DNA of 64,000 bases from Lepidostoma basale (GCA_022606425.2 JAHDVF020000067.1:1116001-1180000), one strand, 5' to 3'. Shown: positions 9,715 to 19,935, numbered from the stretch's first letter. The notes: generated by a model from the letters alone, not told the origin. Numbers and translations: made by a program.

Positions 9715-10240
9715 TTTACTGAAATCTCTTGGTGGAAGGATGCCAGCAAGCCTGGCGAAACCGGTCGCTGTCCAACTAAAGACAAAAGTGGAAGTAGTTT
9801 AAAAAACATATTTTTATTTATTCTATATTCACCATAACTTTGTGTTGTAGAGGTTTAATGTTTATTTTTTTATATACTTTGTATACAACACTCAAATTTA
9901 TTAAAAAAATAAAAATTATATATCAAACATGTTTCGGACTAACCAGCCCTTCATCAGTGATATTATATAAATATTTAAAATATTATAAAATTGTTTACAA
10001 ATATGGTCAGTTTTGACAGATATTATTGTACCATATCTGTTATATACTCGTAGTTATATAACATCTGTCAAAACAATTTTAAAATATTTTTAATATTTAT
10101 ATAATATCACTGATGAAGGACTGATTTGTCCGAAACGTGTTTGATATTTTATTTTTATTTTTTTAATAAATGTGAGTGTTATATACAAAGTATATAAATA
10201 GAAAAACATATTTTTATTCAATTATCATTATTATTTAGGA
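9715..10240 (+). repeat. PAL-4 arm that hosts a PAL-1 element
   Basis: 9735-9800 carries GATGCCAGCAAGCCTGGCG, AAACCGGTCGCTGTC and AAAGACAAAAGTGGAAGTAG. The family's AAAACAT...TTTATTT continuation is interrupted at 9818 and resumes at 10202. Confidence 0.75.
9819..10201. mobile_element. PAL-1 complete palindromic element with 17-bp target duplication
   Basis: AAAAACATATTTTTATT occurs at 9802-9818 and again at 10202-10218, bracketing a 383-bp inverted-repeat element. The right arm reads AATATCA (10103-10109), CTGATGA (10110-10116), A, GGAC-TGATTT-GTCC, GAAAC (10132-10136), GTGTT, TGATATT (10142-10148). Stem I pairs over 7 bp, stem II over 4 bp, and stem III is 2 bp with self-complementary character. 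The left arm (core 9951-9957 on the minus strand) mirrors it. A TACTCGTA sits near the centre (10045-10052). Confidence 0.8.
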
Positions 10241-10644
10241 TTTTATTAAACGTATCATGAAATATTAAAAATTCCAAGTAAAATGTTATTAAAAACGGCT
10301 GTTTTCCATTGTTATTATGTTGTTTGAAAATGACATGATTCAGAGCAAGGTTTGTTTACCATAAATATTTGTAGTAAACGCCAACGTAGGTACGTACGTT
10401 GAACTTACTTACTTCTTGGTCTTACTTCTTACTTTCTACTTTTTAGTTGTGTTGAGATAGGGAAATCCTCATGGACGAATGCATGACTCATTTCCATGGG
10501 TAGAATAGTAACAGAAGGTGGGTAAGCTGAACTTAACCTTACGTAACGTCGCCTGGCTACACATGCAAGATTCCTTAAAATATGAACCCATATATGAACC
10601 AAATATGAACCTACATGTTGACACATTGTACACCACGCAAGATT
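10241..10644. other. Intron 1 spacer, no recognised element
   Basis: Unique-looking sequence. Short frames at 10429-10717 are compositional. Confidence 0.4.
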
Positions 10645-11345
10645 TCTTCTTCTTCTTCTTTTTCCTCAGCCTATTCCCGTCCACTCCTGGACAAAGGCCT
10701 CCTCCATTTGCTTCCATGTCATTCTGTCCTGTGCAGATTGCATCCAGGTTATTCCGATGTGTCTGTTTAGATCATCCTTCCACCGTAGTTGCGGTCGCCG
10801 TGCACTTCTCTTCGCCATCCACGGTCTCCATGCCAGCAGTCTTCTGGTCCATTTTTCATCTGGGCTTCTGCCTACGTGACCCTCCCATTACCATTTTAGA
10901 GTCGCCACCCGGTGGATGATGTCAGTGACTTATGTTTTTTCTCTCACCGTATCGTTTCTGACTCTATCTCTTAGGCTTATTCCTAACATGGCTCTTTCCA
11001 TGGCTCTTTGGGTCACTCGCAGTTTCTCGTCACTTTTTTTGGACAATGTAACAGTTTCAAGACCATAAGTACCAACTGGCAGAACGCAGGCTTCATAGAC
11101 TTTTCGTTTCAGGTTGATCGGTATTTTCTGGTTTTTAAGGATGTAGCTCAGGTTTCCGAAAGCTGCCCAGCTTAGTCCAATTCTTCTTTTTAGCTCTGCG
11201 GTCTGGTTATCTCGGCCCAATCGCATATTGTGTCCCAGGTATATATATATTATTGGACATTCTCAATTCTGTTGCCGTCCACGTTGATTTCAAGCCTTTC
11301 CGTGCCCATCACCTTGGTCTTTGCCAGGTTCATATAAGATTTTAT
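10645..11345 (-). pseudogene. LINE-C 3' fragment
   Basis: The minus strand encodes NQTAELKRRIGLSWAAFGNL, YGLETVTLSKKSDEKLRVTQ, RAMERAMLGISLRDRVRNDT and then, after frameshifts, the WAGHVARR and WKRMEEAFVQEW-type end. It finishes with a (GAAGAA) tail at 10645. Related copies are at 32015 and 40045. The open stretch 10930-11226 is intact and the remainder is broken. Confidence 0.85.
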
Positions 11346-11349
11346 TTAA

Positions 11350-12060
11350 AAATAATTATTACTATAATATACTCCAAACGTTTTTATACAATACATTTCC
11401 ACGTAATTTATTTCTTAATCTCAAAAAAATCTAGGCTGAAGCCTTGAATAACCCCCACTCGGCAGTGCGCCTGTTAGTGCTTTTAAAAATTCAAATTTCC
11501 ATTTTTACCTAAATTCGGGTAATTTCCTTGGATACACACCCCCTTTCTACGAAAATGCAAATCAGAATTATGACTTCATTACAAATGATTATTCAGAAAC
11601 ACGAATTACGACACTCGCCCCTCCGCAGAGATTATGGGGGTGAAAAATTTTCCTTATCCGACTCCACCACATTACTCAACCCTATCGTGCCAGCTGCCAT
11701 TGAAATTTGCTTTAGGTTATTATTAAAATAGTTATTACTTGAGTTCTTGAAATAAAATAAAAAATGTAGAAATCAGACGCCATATTAAATATTTCTAACA
11801 TCATGGATTGTACAAGTAAATTAAAATGGCAATGGACTTGACATACAGCCAGACAGGGCTGTACCCGATGGACACCCAGACTACTCCAATGGAGACCTTA
11901 GACAAAGAAAAGGAGTGTCAGGAGGCCATCTAAAAGATTGATTGATAATTTGCCCAATTAGTTGAGAAGATCTGGATGTGGAAGGAACAAAAAGGGATGA
12001 ATGGAGGTAAATGTAAGAGACCTCTATCCAACAGTAAAATGAAATTATTAACAAAATTAA
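11350..12060. other. Intron 1 spacer, no recognised element
   Basis: Includes moderately GC-rich unique sequence (11440-11700) without coding homology. Confidence 0.4.
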
Positions 12061-12064
12061 GAAC

Positions 12065-12200
12065 ATAGTCCATAGTTTTGGCCGAAACACTATGATACGA
12101 AAACCCTTACAATTTAAACTATTAAATTAAATTGCTTTGTTTTATGTATCACAATTGTATTTTATTTTTCGTTACAATTAGTATATACCAAATGTCAAAT
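12065..12200 (-). repeat. PAL-2 partial copy
   Basis: ATAGTTTTGGCCGAAACACT, the following AAACTATTAAATTAAATTGC block and GTATCACAATTGTATTTTA match the tail half of PAL-2 at 24165-24260. The hammerhead-like half is missing. Confidence 0.6.
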
Positions 12201-12589
12201 TTTCGTGATTTTTCGAACCTTTATGTGTATTTTTTCCTACATCAATTTGAATCATTTCTTTAATATAATTTTGAAGTTCTGGCTGAAATTCCTAAAAGTT
12301 ATTGAAATTGAAAAAAATAAGTTTAAATAGATATTGTTTTAAGCTTCATTTTCAGTATGTTCGAAATATTCCCACAGCCCTTAATAAATAAAAGCAACCT
12401 TACCTAGAAACTTCACCCCTTTCGCATGAATTTATTTCGTAATATTATTTGTTATAAAAATATATTATTCATAAGGATAATAAGCTTCCAAATTATGTTT
12501 GTTCATAAAGAAATAAATTGTTTGGGTTATCCTTCCACCCTATTTTCAGACAAACTGGATTAAAAATTCTAACAAATTATTATTTTTTA
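12201..12589. other. Intron 1 spacer
   Basis: TGTCAAATTTTCGTGATTTTTCGAAC (12190-12215) recurs at 24318, so the repeat region may extend here. The rest is unassigned. Confidence 0.4.
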
Positions 12590-13050
12590 CCCAAATCTTC
12601 TTCGTCAGCTTGTCTCCTTTCACTGCTGGACGTTAGCTTCCTCACCCCCCCGCCATGCCTCTCGGTCTCTCGCCAGTGTTCTCCAGGCCCTTTCCTCTGT
12701 CCGGACAATACCATCGCTCTACCTAGTAAGCTGTCTCCCTACACTTCTTCGGCCCAACCTTGGCCGCCATTCAATAACCCTCTGGCTCCATTTTCCATCA
12801 TCCCGTCGTCACACATATTCAGCCCATTGACACTTCATTCTTGCGATGCGTACCCCTACAACGGTGATCCTTGTGTATCTTCTAATCTGCACGTTGGGTA
12901 TTTGGTATCTTAGTGAAATACTCAACATTTATCCTTCCACGGCCCGTTGTGCAACTTTAATATTGTGCTTTGCTATAGTTAAAGTCCGTGCCTTGCATCC
13001 ATTGGTCATCACAAGTAATACACACTGTTCTATCTGCATGTATGGCGGGA
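12590..13050 (-). pseudogene. LINE-G reverse transcriptase C-terminal relic
   Basis: The minus strand reads KARTLTIAKHNIKVAQRAVE, stop, ISLRYQIPNVQIRRYTRI, VRIARMKCQWAEYV, stop, RVIEWRPRLGRRSVGRQLTR, stop, and ERAWRTLARDREAWRGGEEA. The order matches the C-terminal end of a common insect LINE type. Several in-frame stops show it is dead. Confidence 0.8.
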
Positions 13051-13429
13051 CATGAGGAAAATAGCAGTAGATTAAAAGTGGCCTGGTTCGTCTTGATTTA
13101 TTTTATACATATTTTTGTTTTCTAACGTAAGTCTCGCATGAACGACGGACGGGCCTAGGGATTGGGGGAGTAAAGCTCACAAATGGCACAGTTCACCTGT
13201 AACAGCTTCGGACAAGCAGTAGGAATCCTTTATGCTTCAGATCTTGTGTTTTTAAATTTTGTGGCATGTTTTAAATGGAAGATCCAAAATCTTAGTAATT
13301 GTTTATTATCTCTTCTATATTTGCCGCTTTTCTAAGTTTTCAATTCACATTTGGATAACTGCCTATATTTATGAAAAGTGCAATAAATTGTTTTGAAATT
13401 ACAATTGTACGGGACAGATTGCTCCCCCC
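13051..13429. other. Intron 1 spacer, no recognised element
   Basis: Nothing supported beyond AT-rich unique sequence. Confidence 0.4.
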
Positions 13430-13880
13430 GTACTATTAATATTTATTTTGGCCGCTGACTACTGCTCGTCTCCGATGTGGTGTGGATGGTAAAACGGAGA
13501 ATACGGCGTGATGATGATTGTGTAATAAAACAAAGTTTTATTATATGCGGCAATCAGTGCAGGGTAGAAGCGAAGAGAAGTTTACAGTAGCTCAAATACT
13601 GGTTTGCACGTAATTAAAAGCGCCAAGCCTCTTAACGCGCAGCGTGTCTACGCGTATGTGAATTTGAAGGAAGAGTGAGGGGCCGAGTCCTTACAAGACC
13701 CGCTTATATAGCCTCCGCAAACTAGCGATAACGGTTATTTAACGTTTTTTAGTTTCGGAGAATTTCAGTCGCAGCTGCTGTGTTGCTACGGCCTATGTGA
13801 TTGGCTGTTAACAACGCGCGAGCAACCGCAAAATCATTCCAAGAATAATCTCGATTGAGCTACTGCATAATCTCGTTGCT
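13430..13880 (-). mobile_element. Candidate solo LTR
   Basis: This GC-richer block, read on the minus strand, has a TATA box (TATATAAG, 13703-13710) followed about 165 bases later by AATAAA (13537-13542), the U3-R-U5 order of a retroelement LTR. No gag/pol or primer-binding site was identified and the exact TG/CA ends are not certain. A stand-alone promoter island is the alternative. Confidence 0.4.
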
Positions 13881-14085
13881 ATGCGCTTTCACGCGACTAC
13901 CGACTGCCTTATTTATTTTAAGAAAACATAAACAAATTAAACTTAAATTAATACAAAATAACAAACATGAATTAAATAATAAAATTAGCATAGTTAAAAA
14001 AATAATAAAATTAAAAACTACTCGCATACGTCCGATACAACAATGTTTTCAAAAAGTTAGTCAAATGTTTGTTATCTACCTTTAG
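13881..14085. other. Spacer
   Basis: Lysine/asparagine-rich short frames result from A-rich sequence. Nothing recognised. Confidence 0.35.
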
Positions 14086-14165
14086 ATCTTCTTCTTCTTC
14101 TTCTTCAGCCGTCTCTCCACTGCTGGATGTAGGCCTCTTCTAATTTCTTCCATTTTTCTCTTCTT
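14086..14165 (-). mobile_element. LINE-G-type 3' terminus with (GAA)n tail
   Basis: The antisense of ...AGGCCTACATCCAGCAGTGG AGAGACGGCTGAAG(AAG)n is the conserved end of LINEs whose last codons read EAYVQQW-like. Only about 80 bp are retained. Confidence 0.6.
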
Positions 14166-14169
14166 TGGG

Positions 14170-14755
14170 TATAACAATTTACAATATTGGGTATAACAAC
14201 AACCTTTAGATATAACAATTTAAATAAAAGTACTTTCCGTACCTTTACAAAACGTATTAAATAGTTGTAATGACTTCATATTTAGCAATTCGATGTCATT
14301 AAACCCTCTCAAATCACAGAATCCCTTGCGCAATAATCGTTAAATAGAACCTTTCTGAACGAAATTGGCATCAGAAGGATTTTCTGGAAATTCGTTATGT
14401 CGACCACGCAAGGGTTAAGGGAGTAATGGGATACATTAGACTTACAAATTTTGGACTTGTAGGGAAACAATATAGGTGGTTCGTGTAATACATATGACTT
14501 GTTTGTGCATATTATTATATTTCATTCCTACCACTTCACTGCTTTTACTAACTGTAATACGACGTCAAATAACGGAGAAGTCATTTCATAACTGACTATA
14601 TCATTAAACTTATAAAACTTTAATAACTGTGGGATGATCTAGGAAACAGAAAGCTTCACATAATTTAAAAGATTTTCAAGTTTGGTAATTATATGTTTTA
14701 TTTTGGAAACTTGCGTAATATCCATATAAATTATCTTCCTCAATCGACGTTTTGA
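14170..14755. other. Intron 1 spacer, no recognised element
   Basis: No similarity to the repeat families in this window was seen. Confidence 0.4.
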
Positions 14756-14759
14756 AGAT

Positions 14760-14900
14760 CGTGATCGATTTTGAAAAGCGAAACAGCTATCGCGACAATT
14801 TAATAGAAATTGAAAATATAAATTGTAATACTGTAAAAGCCTTTCACATTTAACAGTAAGGTAATGTTGAAGAATATTTGTGAAATTCGTGCCGAAAAAA
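14760..14900 (+). repeat. PAL-2 partial arm
   Basis: GCGAAACAGCTATCGCGACA and TTGTAATACTGTAAAAGCCT-type sequence match the sense arm of PAL-2 (43365-43405). The 5' core is missing. Confidence 0.55.
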
Positions 14901-14924
14901 TGAATTGCAAGAAAACGTGTGGAA

Positions 14925-15030
14925 TAAGCTATTGTACCAAACCTTATGTATGGAAGTGAAGCAAATGGCAAAAGCGGGATGAAAGGCAAATGAAGGATGA
15001 AAGTAGAATGAATGGGAGATAAATCTGGAT
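14925..15030 (+). pseudogene. LINE-A short fragment
   Basis: ACCTTATGTATGGAAGTGAAGC followed by KRDERQMKDESRMN-like sequence matches the LINE-A MYGSEAWNWQKKDESRIN segment. Confidence 0.6.
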
Positions 15031-15084
15031 ATGATCTAATGCTAAGTGTCCAATCCAATATATGAAGACTGTGCGTATAAAATA

Positions 15085-15605
15085 TACAACTACAAACCAT
15101 CACGCCGTTTCCCCGGAAGGCTAGGTAGAGAGAATGGACCGCCACACTACTCTATCCTGGCACACCTCTCTAGTTTACTCCACATTCATACAACGAGTCA
15201 CACGCGCACGTCAATTCTTCCGACTTCTATCATGGCCAACCTTTAAAATGTTATTAATTTGGTCATGCCATGTTTTCCTTGGTCTGCCTCGACTCCATTT
15301 ACATAATTAACGTGTACTTTCTTAACCGTTTATTTTCCATCCATGCGCCCCATATGTCCGAACCAACGCAGCGATCCTTTCATAATTTTGTTCATAATAA
15401 CTTCTTTCGCTCTACATTCCTTTCTAATACCAGCATTTGAGGTTCTGTCGTACATCGTTCTACCACACATACATCATGGGGACCTCATCTCTGCCGCATT
15501 TATTCTCCTCTCATCCTTCTTTTGCCAGTTCCATGCTTCGCTTCCATACATAAGGGTGGGACCAGAACTCTATTGTGAAAGGTCATTTTCGCTTTCATTG
15601 ATAAA
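15085..15605 (-). pseudogene. LINE-A 3' fragment
   Basis: Runs antisense from ACCATCACGCCGTTTCCCC to the MAVHNGVLVP region near 15600. Translated pieces include the antisense of RSRKNxRACVTRCMNV, WFGHMGRM, RMMCGRTMYDRTSNAGIRKEC and EAWNWQKKDESRINAAEM. Confidence 0.8.
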
Positions 15606-15609
15606 TTCT

Positions 15610-15885
15610 TGGTATAAAATATTATGAAGAAAATAATGAAAGGTTCATAAATATGACATGGACACTTGAAAAGGATAGATAAATAAATAATCGTGAAGAA
15701 AGTATATGTTTACGGTGTAAACGGAAAAAAATATATAGGAAGACCTACGAAAACTTTGCACTATCAAATAATTCAAATACTCTCGGGAAATCAGAGAAAT
15801 TGACGATCGGACTTGACACGATATATGAATGTCGAGGAAACAGAGAGAACGGTGGGGCGGTCCATTTTTTGATTAGTTAATTTAT
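15610..15885 (+). pseudogene. LINE-A fragment facing the previous copy
   Basis: ATTATGAAGAAAATAATGAAAGG, GTGAAGAAAGTATATGTTTACGG, CGTGGAGG-like and ...GTGGGGCGGTCCATTTTTTG match, in order, LINE-A positions 5940-6200. Strongly diverged, with deletions. It lies tail-to-tail with the antisense copy just upstream. Confidence 0.65.
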
Positions 15886-16049
15886 TAGTATGTTTATAAA
15901 CACGGAATATGATATTTTATTATACTTTTATAGCATCTCAACTGCAAAATCTATTTCCATTTCACTTACGATACACAAACAAGCCAAAGGAATGTTTTTA
16001 ATATTATTTTTATTAAATAAATTAACTTAAAATGAATTATTTATTTCAG

Positions 16050-16131
16050 ATCGAGAATATTGGTATGCTGAGGCACAAAAAGATCTCACAAAACGTCTTC
16101 AAGACTTCAGAGACCAGAAACCGGTTGCCAG
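16050..16131 (+). CDS. ALP: Alkaline phosphatase exon 2
   Basis: Encodes residues 32-58 and two bases of codon 59: DREYWYAEAQKDLTKRLQDF then RDQKPVA. The acceptor is TTATTTCAG (ends 16049) and the donor GTAAAT (16132). The EYWxxxAQxxL pattern is the N-terminal helix that precedes the metal-binding strand in insect alkaline phosphatases. Phase is 1 in, 2 out, and both junctions keep the frame open. The exon is too short to be found as a long open frame. It is recognised by its splice sites together with the protein pattern and the phase match to exons 1 and 3. Confidence 0.8.
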
Positions 16132-16580
16132 GTAAATCGATTTATTTTTATTCAAAGAAGTTTTTTTTATTTTACATTAAATATTAACATCATCTTCTTG
16201 AAGGGCACATGTACCCAGGAAGGTAAGAACATATTTTATATTTAGAATTTTAAATATGTTCCAACACTTGAACTTTGAACATTGTTTCATTCATTTTTTA
16301 ATGTTTATCTCCAAACTGATCACGTACATATTGTTTATTTGCTATTCACATTAGCATCACCAAAGGCAAGTTAGTTTTGCAACCTAGGAAACAAAATAGT
16401 CTATGTTGATGCTGTCAGATATACTCGTACGAGTCTGGAACGTATATAAATATAGATACACTATAAACTGTTAAATTATAAAACTTTGTTTTCAAGTATT
16501 TTGTTCAAAATAATTTCTTCAGCTTAACGTTGTATTAATTATTTTGTTAATAAAACTGTGATACATCATTCAACACACAC
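16132..16580. other. Start of intron 2 with PAL-2 scrap
   Basis: 16465-16495 (AAACTGTTAAATTATAAAAC) matches the PAL-2 end block. TACTCGTA is at 16422-16429. The rest is unassigned. Confidence 0.45.
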
Positions 16581-16582
16581 AC

Positions 16583-16720
16583 ACATCTTAGGGATCTCAT
16601 GACGATTGCATTTATTCTGCTCTCATATTTTTTCTGACAGTTCATTACTTTGCTTCCATACATAAGGATTGGAATCAGAACTCTGTTGTGACGGGCTATC
16701 TTCGCTTTCATTAAAATAAA
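16583..16720 (-). pseudogene. LINE-A fragment
   Basis: Antisense of the RSLRRMCG to MYGSEAW to MAVHNG segment (CTTAGGGATCTCATGACG ... ATACATAAGGATTGGAATC). Confidence 0.65.
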
Positions 16721-16777
16721 TTAAAAGACCATACTATACATAATATTACACTAGTATTATACAACCATACTATAAGA

Positions 16778-16990
16778 CGACCTTTGTAGTCGAGTGGCAA
16801 GCGCTACGACTGCCACACCGAAGGTACCGGATTCGATTCCCAGCTATAGCAGTGTAATTGTCACACTCTCTTTAGTCTGGTGTAGAATTCACGTGGCAAT
16901 AAAATGACGATATATTAGCTACCTATCACATGTCATGAGAATCAAAATAACAGCTATACCCTTTAACAGCGATTCAACAAAAAATTAAAA
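16778..16990 (+). mobile_element. SINE-1 (tRNA-derived)
   Basis: GACGACCTTTGTAGTCGAGTGG (A-box), GGATTCGATTCCC (B-box at about 16829), then the body with GTCACACTCTCTTTAGTCTG, AATTCACGTGGCAATAAAAT and TAGCTACCTATCACATGTCA. Resembles a tRNA gene only in its first ~75 bases and lacks a good acceptor stem, so it is a SINE. Confidence 0.85.
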
Positions 16991-17379
16991 GTTGTATTAT
17001 ATATAAAAAAAATATGAAAATAATTACAAACGGTAATTCTGTTTAACGTTCAACATTTCTAGGCAATTTCAAAGTTATTCACAAAAAAATTTCCTCCTTG
17101 TCTTTAGCAGAACATATCAAAAATTATGTTTATTATTATGAAAAGTAATTTTTTACTTAAACGGGTAATTCACGAAAATAAAAGCGGATAACCTTTATAC
17201 CGAAAACATTCATGTGGACATACTTTTGTTTTTTTGAAATTAACTTCTCTATAAATTTGTTTCTTCAGAGAGTCAGGGGTGTATAATCTGGCGATAGTTT
17301 GGGGGTTGTTTTTTTCTGAGAAGTTTATGGATTGTTTAATGTTTTCTCGTGCGATATTACTTTAGTAAGTCTTGACGTG
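16991..17379. other. Intron 2 spacer, no recognised element
   Basis: AT-rich. Nothing supported. Confidence 0.4.
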
Positions 17380-17497
17380 GAGACCGTGGGTGGAACAAAG
17401 GAACATCGGTTGACCCCAAAAAAGATGGGTTGACGACCTAATTTACTATGAAGCCTATATCCAGCAATGGAGAGGCAGCTAAAGAAGAAGAGATTAC
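17380..17497 (+). mobile_element. LINE-G-type 3' end with GAAGAAGA tail
   Basis: AGACCGTGGGTGGAACAAAGG ... ATGGGTTGACGACCTAATTT ... AAGCCTATATCCAGCAATGG matches the last part of the LINE-G type (RW-DDL...EAYIQQW), ending in AAAGAAGAAGAG. Confidence 0.55.
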
Positions 17498-17724
17498 GTT
17501 GGTTATTATGCTTTTATTCTTCTCCCAATATGATTCAAGGTCCCGTAACGTTGAATATCACATTTTTTCGTGGGGTCTAAGAGGCCACTTGTGAACGCAA
17601 GAGAGTTGGACTTGACAGTAGTCTTGCTCGTGTCCAACATGGTCCAGCAGATCATATCCCATCGTTGCCAGTCAAACTGCCCGTCAAAACCCCGATTACA
17701 ACAACCATAAACAATCACTTGTTT
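17498..17724. other. Unassigned moderately GC-rich segment
   Basis: The minus-strand frame 17506-17799 includes CNRGFDGQFDWQRWDMICWT. I do not recognise it. It overlaps the LINE-A terminus on its right and is probably not a gene. Confidence 0.3.
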
Positions 17725-17930
17725 CCTTGAAGGGGTAGGCAGAGAGAATGGACCGCCACACCACTCGATTCTGACACGCCTCTCTAGATTCCTCCACATT
17801 CATGCAGCGAGTCATACAAGCACGTCGATTCTTCCAACTTCTAACATGGCCAATCGTTAAAATATGATTAATTCGGTCAAGCCAAGTTTTCCTCGGTCTT
17901 CCATAACTCCGTACTCTGTCACATCTGTAT
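17725..17930 (-). pseudogene. LINE-A 3' end fragment
   Basis: GGGGTAGGCAGAGAGAATGG, then the antisense of RNLERRVRIEWCGG and of the RSWKNRRACMTRCMN region, to CGGTCTTCCATAACTCCGTA. A 200-bp truncated copy lacking the ACGCCGT terminus. Confidence 0.7.
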
Positions 17931-18044
17931 ATAATAAAAAAGTTTTAAAAATCTTCGGTGAATTTTTCGTTAGTGATTTGAATGGGAAATCAATTAGATG
18001 TACTTTAAACTTTTCCGTTTTTATTTCATAATTATTATATTATA

Positions 18045-18225
18045 ATACGAATGAAAATGTCAGTTTTCTAGAAGTTTTATTATATTTTATGGAAATGACA
18101 TGTTTCGCCCTTCAAAGACATTATCAAACGCCTTAGTCATTCCCATAAAACATAATAAAACTTCTAGAAAACTGACTTTTCATTCGTATAAATTATTTCA
18201 TATGGATCATTGATCAAGAAACATT
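18045..18225. repeat. PAL-3 palindromic copy
   Basis: Arms TTTTCTAGAAGTTTTATTAT and its complement (18150-18170) enclose, on the minus strand, TTTGATAA-T-GTCTTTGAAGGGC, GAAAC, ATGTC. The family core is TTGATAA, where hammerhead positions 3 and 8 are T and A instead of C and G, so they could still pair. Confidence 0.75.
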
Positions 18226-18815
18226 TTCCCTTTTTATTTAAATAATATTATTGTTTTTGGGGGTCAATTTGCTTTTGTTAAACCACTCGCAGAATCTGTG
18301 TATTAGTTGAGCAAGAGCCAGTGTTTTATTCTTATCTTTACCCCATTATCCCCGAATCCTACGCTAACTCCTTCTCCAAATTACACGTTTGAAGTTATCT
18401 TCGTCTCAAACATGTCGTAACCCGAAATTGAAATCATAAAATTTGAGACGCAAAAATGTTTTCTTTTGAGATATGCCGACTCTTGCGGCCGGAGGATTTG
18501 CAGAATACGTGACGCCTGAGATGCTCTGTCATTGCTTTGTCCCGGCTTGTCTTAAATAATCATTTCATCTCTCTGGCGAGCCAAGACGCGGCGAGTTACT
18601 GCAGACTGTCACAGATTCGGCTGCAGCTTTTAATCTAAGATCCGAAACGTCCTTGAGACGGTGGATATAATCGTTAATGCCTACGTCTACGATCCTTTTT
18701 TTATTTATTATTTCTTGAACGATGATGTAAAACTCCGTTTTTATTTATTTATATACATGAAAACGTCTGCTTTTCAGAAGTTTTTATAATTAATATAAAT
18801 GACTTTCAAGAATCA
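18226..18815. other. Unique intronic island
   Basis: 18290-18690 is less AT-rich than its surroundings, has no recognisable repeat or open frame, and is a reasonable place for an intronic regulatory element. That role is inference only. Confidence 0.35.
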
Positions 18816-18819
18816 ATTG

Positions 18820-19165
18820 TATCTCAATAGAGACGAAGATGTAAATTGGAAACAGAAAATGGTTGATCGAGGTGTTTACAGGACTTATGACCTGTCATTG
18901 GTTAGGTTAAGCGCACGCTTTATGTAATACAACATTCCCCATTCCACATATTTTTTTCTTATGACCATCATGTCTGACAAATTTTTGGAAGTTGTATATA
19001 TGTTAATCGGCAACACCAACCTTTGCATGGTACTTTATTCAATCTACACACTAACGTCATCTATGAAGATTGTATTTAAGCATTAGGCAGAATATTTTTT
19101 AAATAGTTTAAAGGCTGAAATCCAGTTGTTCGTCTACAAGTATTTGTATACATTCAAAATTCTGT
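18820..19165 (-). repeat. REP-X copy
   Basis: ATTGTATCTCAATAGAGACG, ACAGGACTTATGACCTGTCA, ATTCCCCATTCCACATA, GTTGTATATATG and ACTAACGTCATCTATGAAGA match, in reverse order, the copy at 3546-4100. Confidence 0.7.
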
Positions 19166-19189
19166 ATATGACTTTATTTGCCTACCAAT

Positions 19190-19326
19190 GACATAATCAA
19201 ATGTATCGAAAATCAAACATTGTTTTATAGAAGTTTTATTATATGTTATGTGAATGGCATGTTTCGCCTGTCTAAGGCATCACATGTCCTATATCATTTG
19301 ATAATGGTGCCTTAGACAGGCAAAAT
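19190..19326. repeat. PAL-3 copy truncated by LINE-B
   Basis: GAATGGCATGTTTCGCCTGTCTAAGGCATC and TTTGATAATGGTGCCTTAGA, then CAGGCAAAAT, form facing arms. The right arm stops where LINE-B starts. Confidence 0.65.
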
Positions 19327-19620
19327 CTTCTTCATTCGGTGCCGCGTCAGGTCCCCCCCAATGTTGGTGATCACTGCAGCAAAGGTATCTCTGTCCTGCT
19401 CCACTTCGAAAAGGTTCTCTTGTAATTCCTGTCCATTATTTTATGTTTCGCAGCCAGGACAACTTCCTCCTACCAACTCCTAGACGTCCCTTCAATTTAC
19501 CAATTAATATCATTCGAAGGAGGTGTTTTTTTTCTTCCCTAGACATATGACCACATGACCTAAACATAAGACCTTTCTAATTTTCACACTCGATAACAGC
19601 TCTCTATTGGCTCTGGCTCT
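19327..19620 (-). pseudogene. LINE-B 3' fragment
   Basis: Antisense of SYLGHVxR...RLxxxRRxLxGRRxWxxI and the end GGGGGACCTGACGCGGCACC. Same family as 8955. It breaks off at RAxAxREL and is joined directly to LINE-A. Confidence 0.75.
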
Positions 19621-19621
19621 G

Positions 19622-19935
19622 TTCGTTGTCTGCAAGTAGGACAGCGTCATCCACATACAAGAGACAGTTAACTGACACTACACTCATTTTGGCACCTTCA
19701 TTGGCACCTTCCTTTCAGCTCTTTCATACACTTATCCATATATAGATTAAATAACCACGGGGACATTACGCAACCCTGTTTGACACCTTTATTGATATCA
19801 AACCAGGCTGTAATGTCTCCATTTACTCTGACACTAGCAGTGCTTTCCGTGTATAGCGATTTAATTGCCGTGATCAGTTTTGTACTTAATCCATATTCAT
19901 ACAATATTTTCCACAACACTCTATTAACTCATATG
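19622..19935 (-). pseudogene. LINE-A reverse transcriptase core fragment (motif B region)
   Basis: The frame 19698-19919 encodes LWKILYEYGLSTKLITAIKS, SVRVNGDITAWFDINKGVKQ, GCVMSPWLFNLYMDKCMKEL. This is the RT segment just upstream of YADD (GVKQGCVMSPWLFNLYMD is the RT motif 4-5 type). After a frameshift the antisense of LLYVDDAVLLADNE follows (19622-19690). It is the only piece in the window that extends LINE-A upstream of the palm catalytic loop. Confidence 0.85.

Noticed and set aside
15343..15627. Plus-strand frames rich in FHNFVHN/LPHIRLRD
   Set aside because: These (also at 22310, 57072, 59983 and elsewhere) are antisense shadows of LINE-A reverse transcriptase.
17506..17799. 97-codon minus-strand gene
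   Set aside because: Its left part has no recognisable domain and its right part (RNLERRVRIEWCGG) is the LINE-A terminus in another frame.
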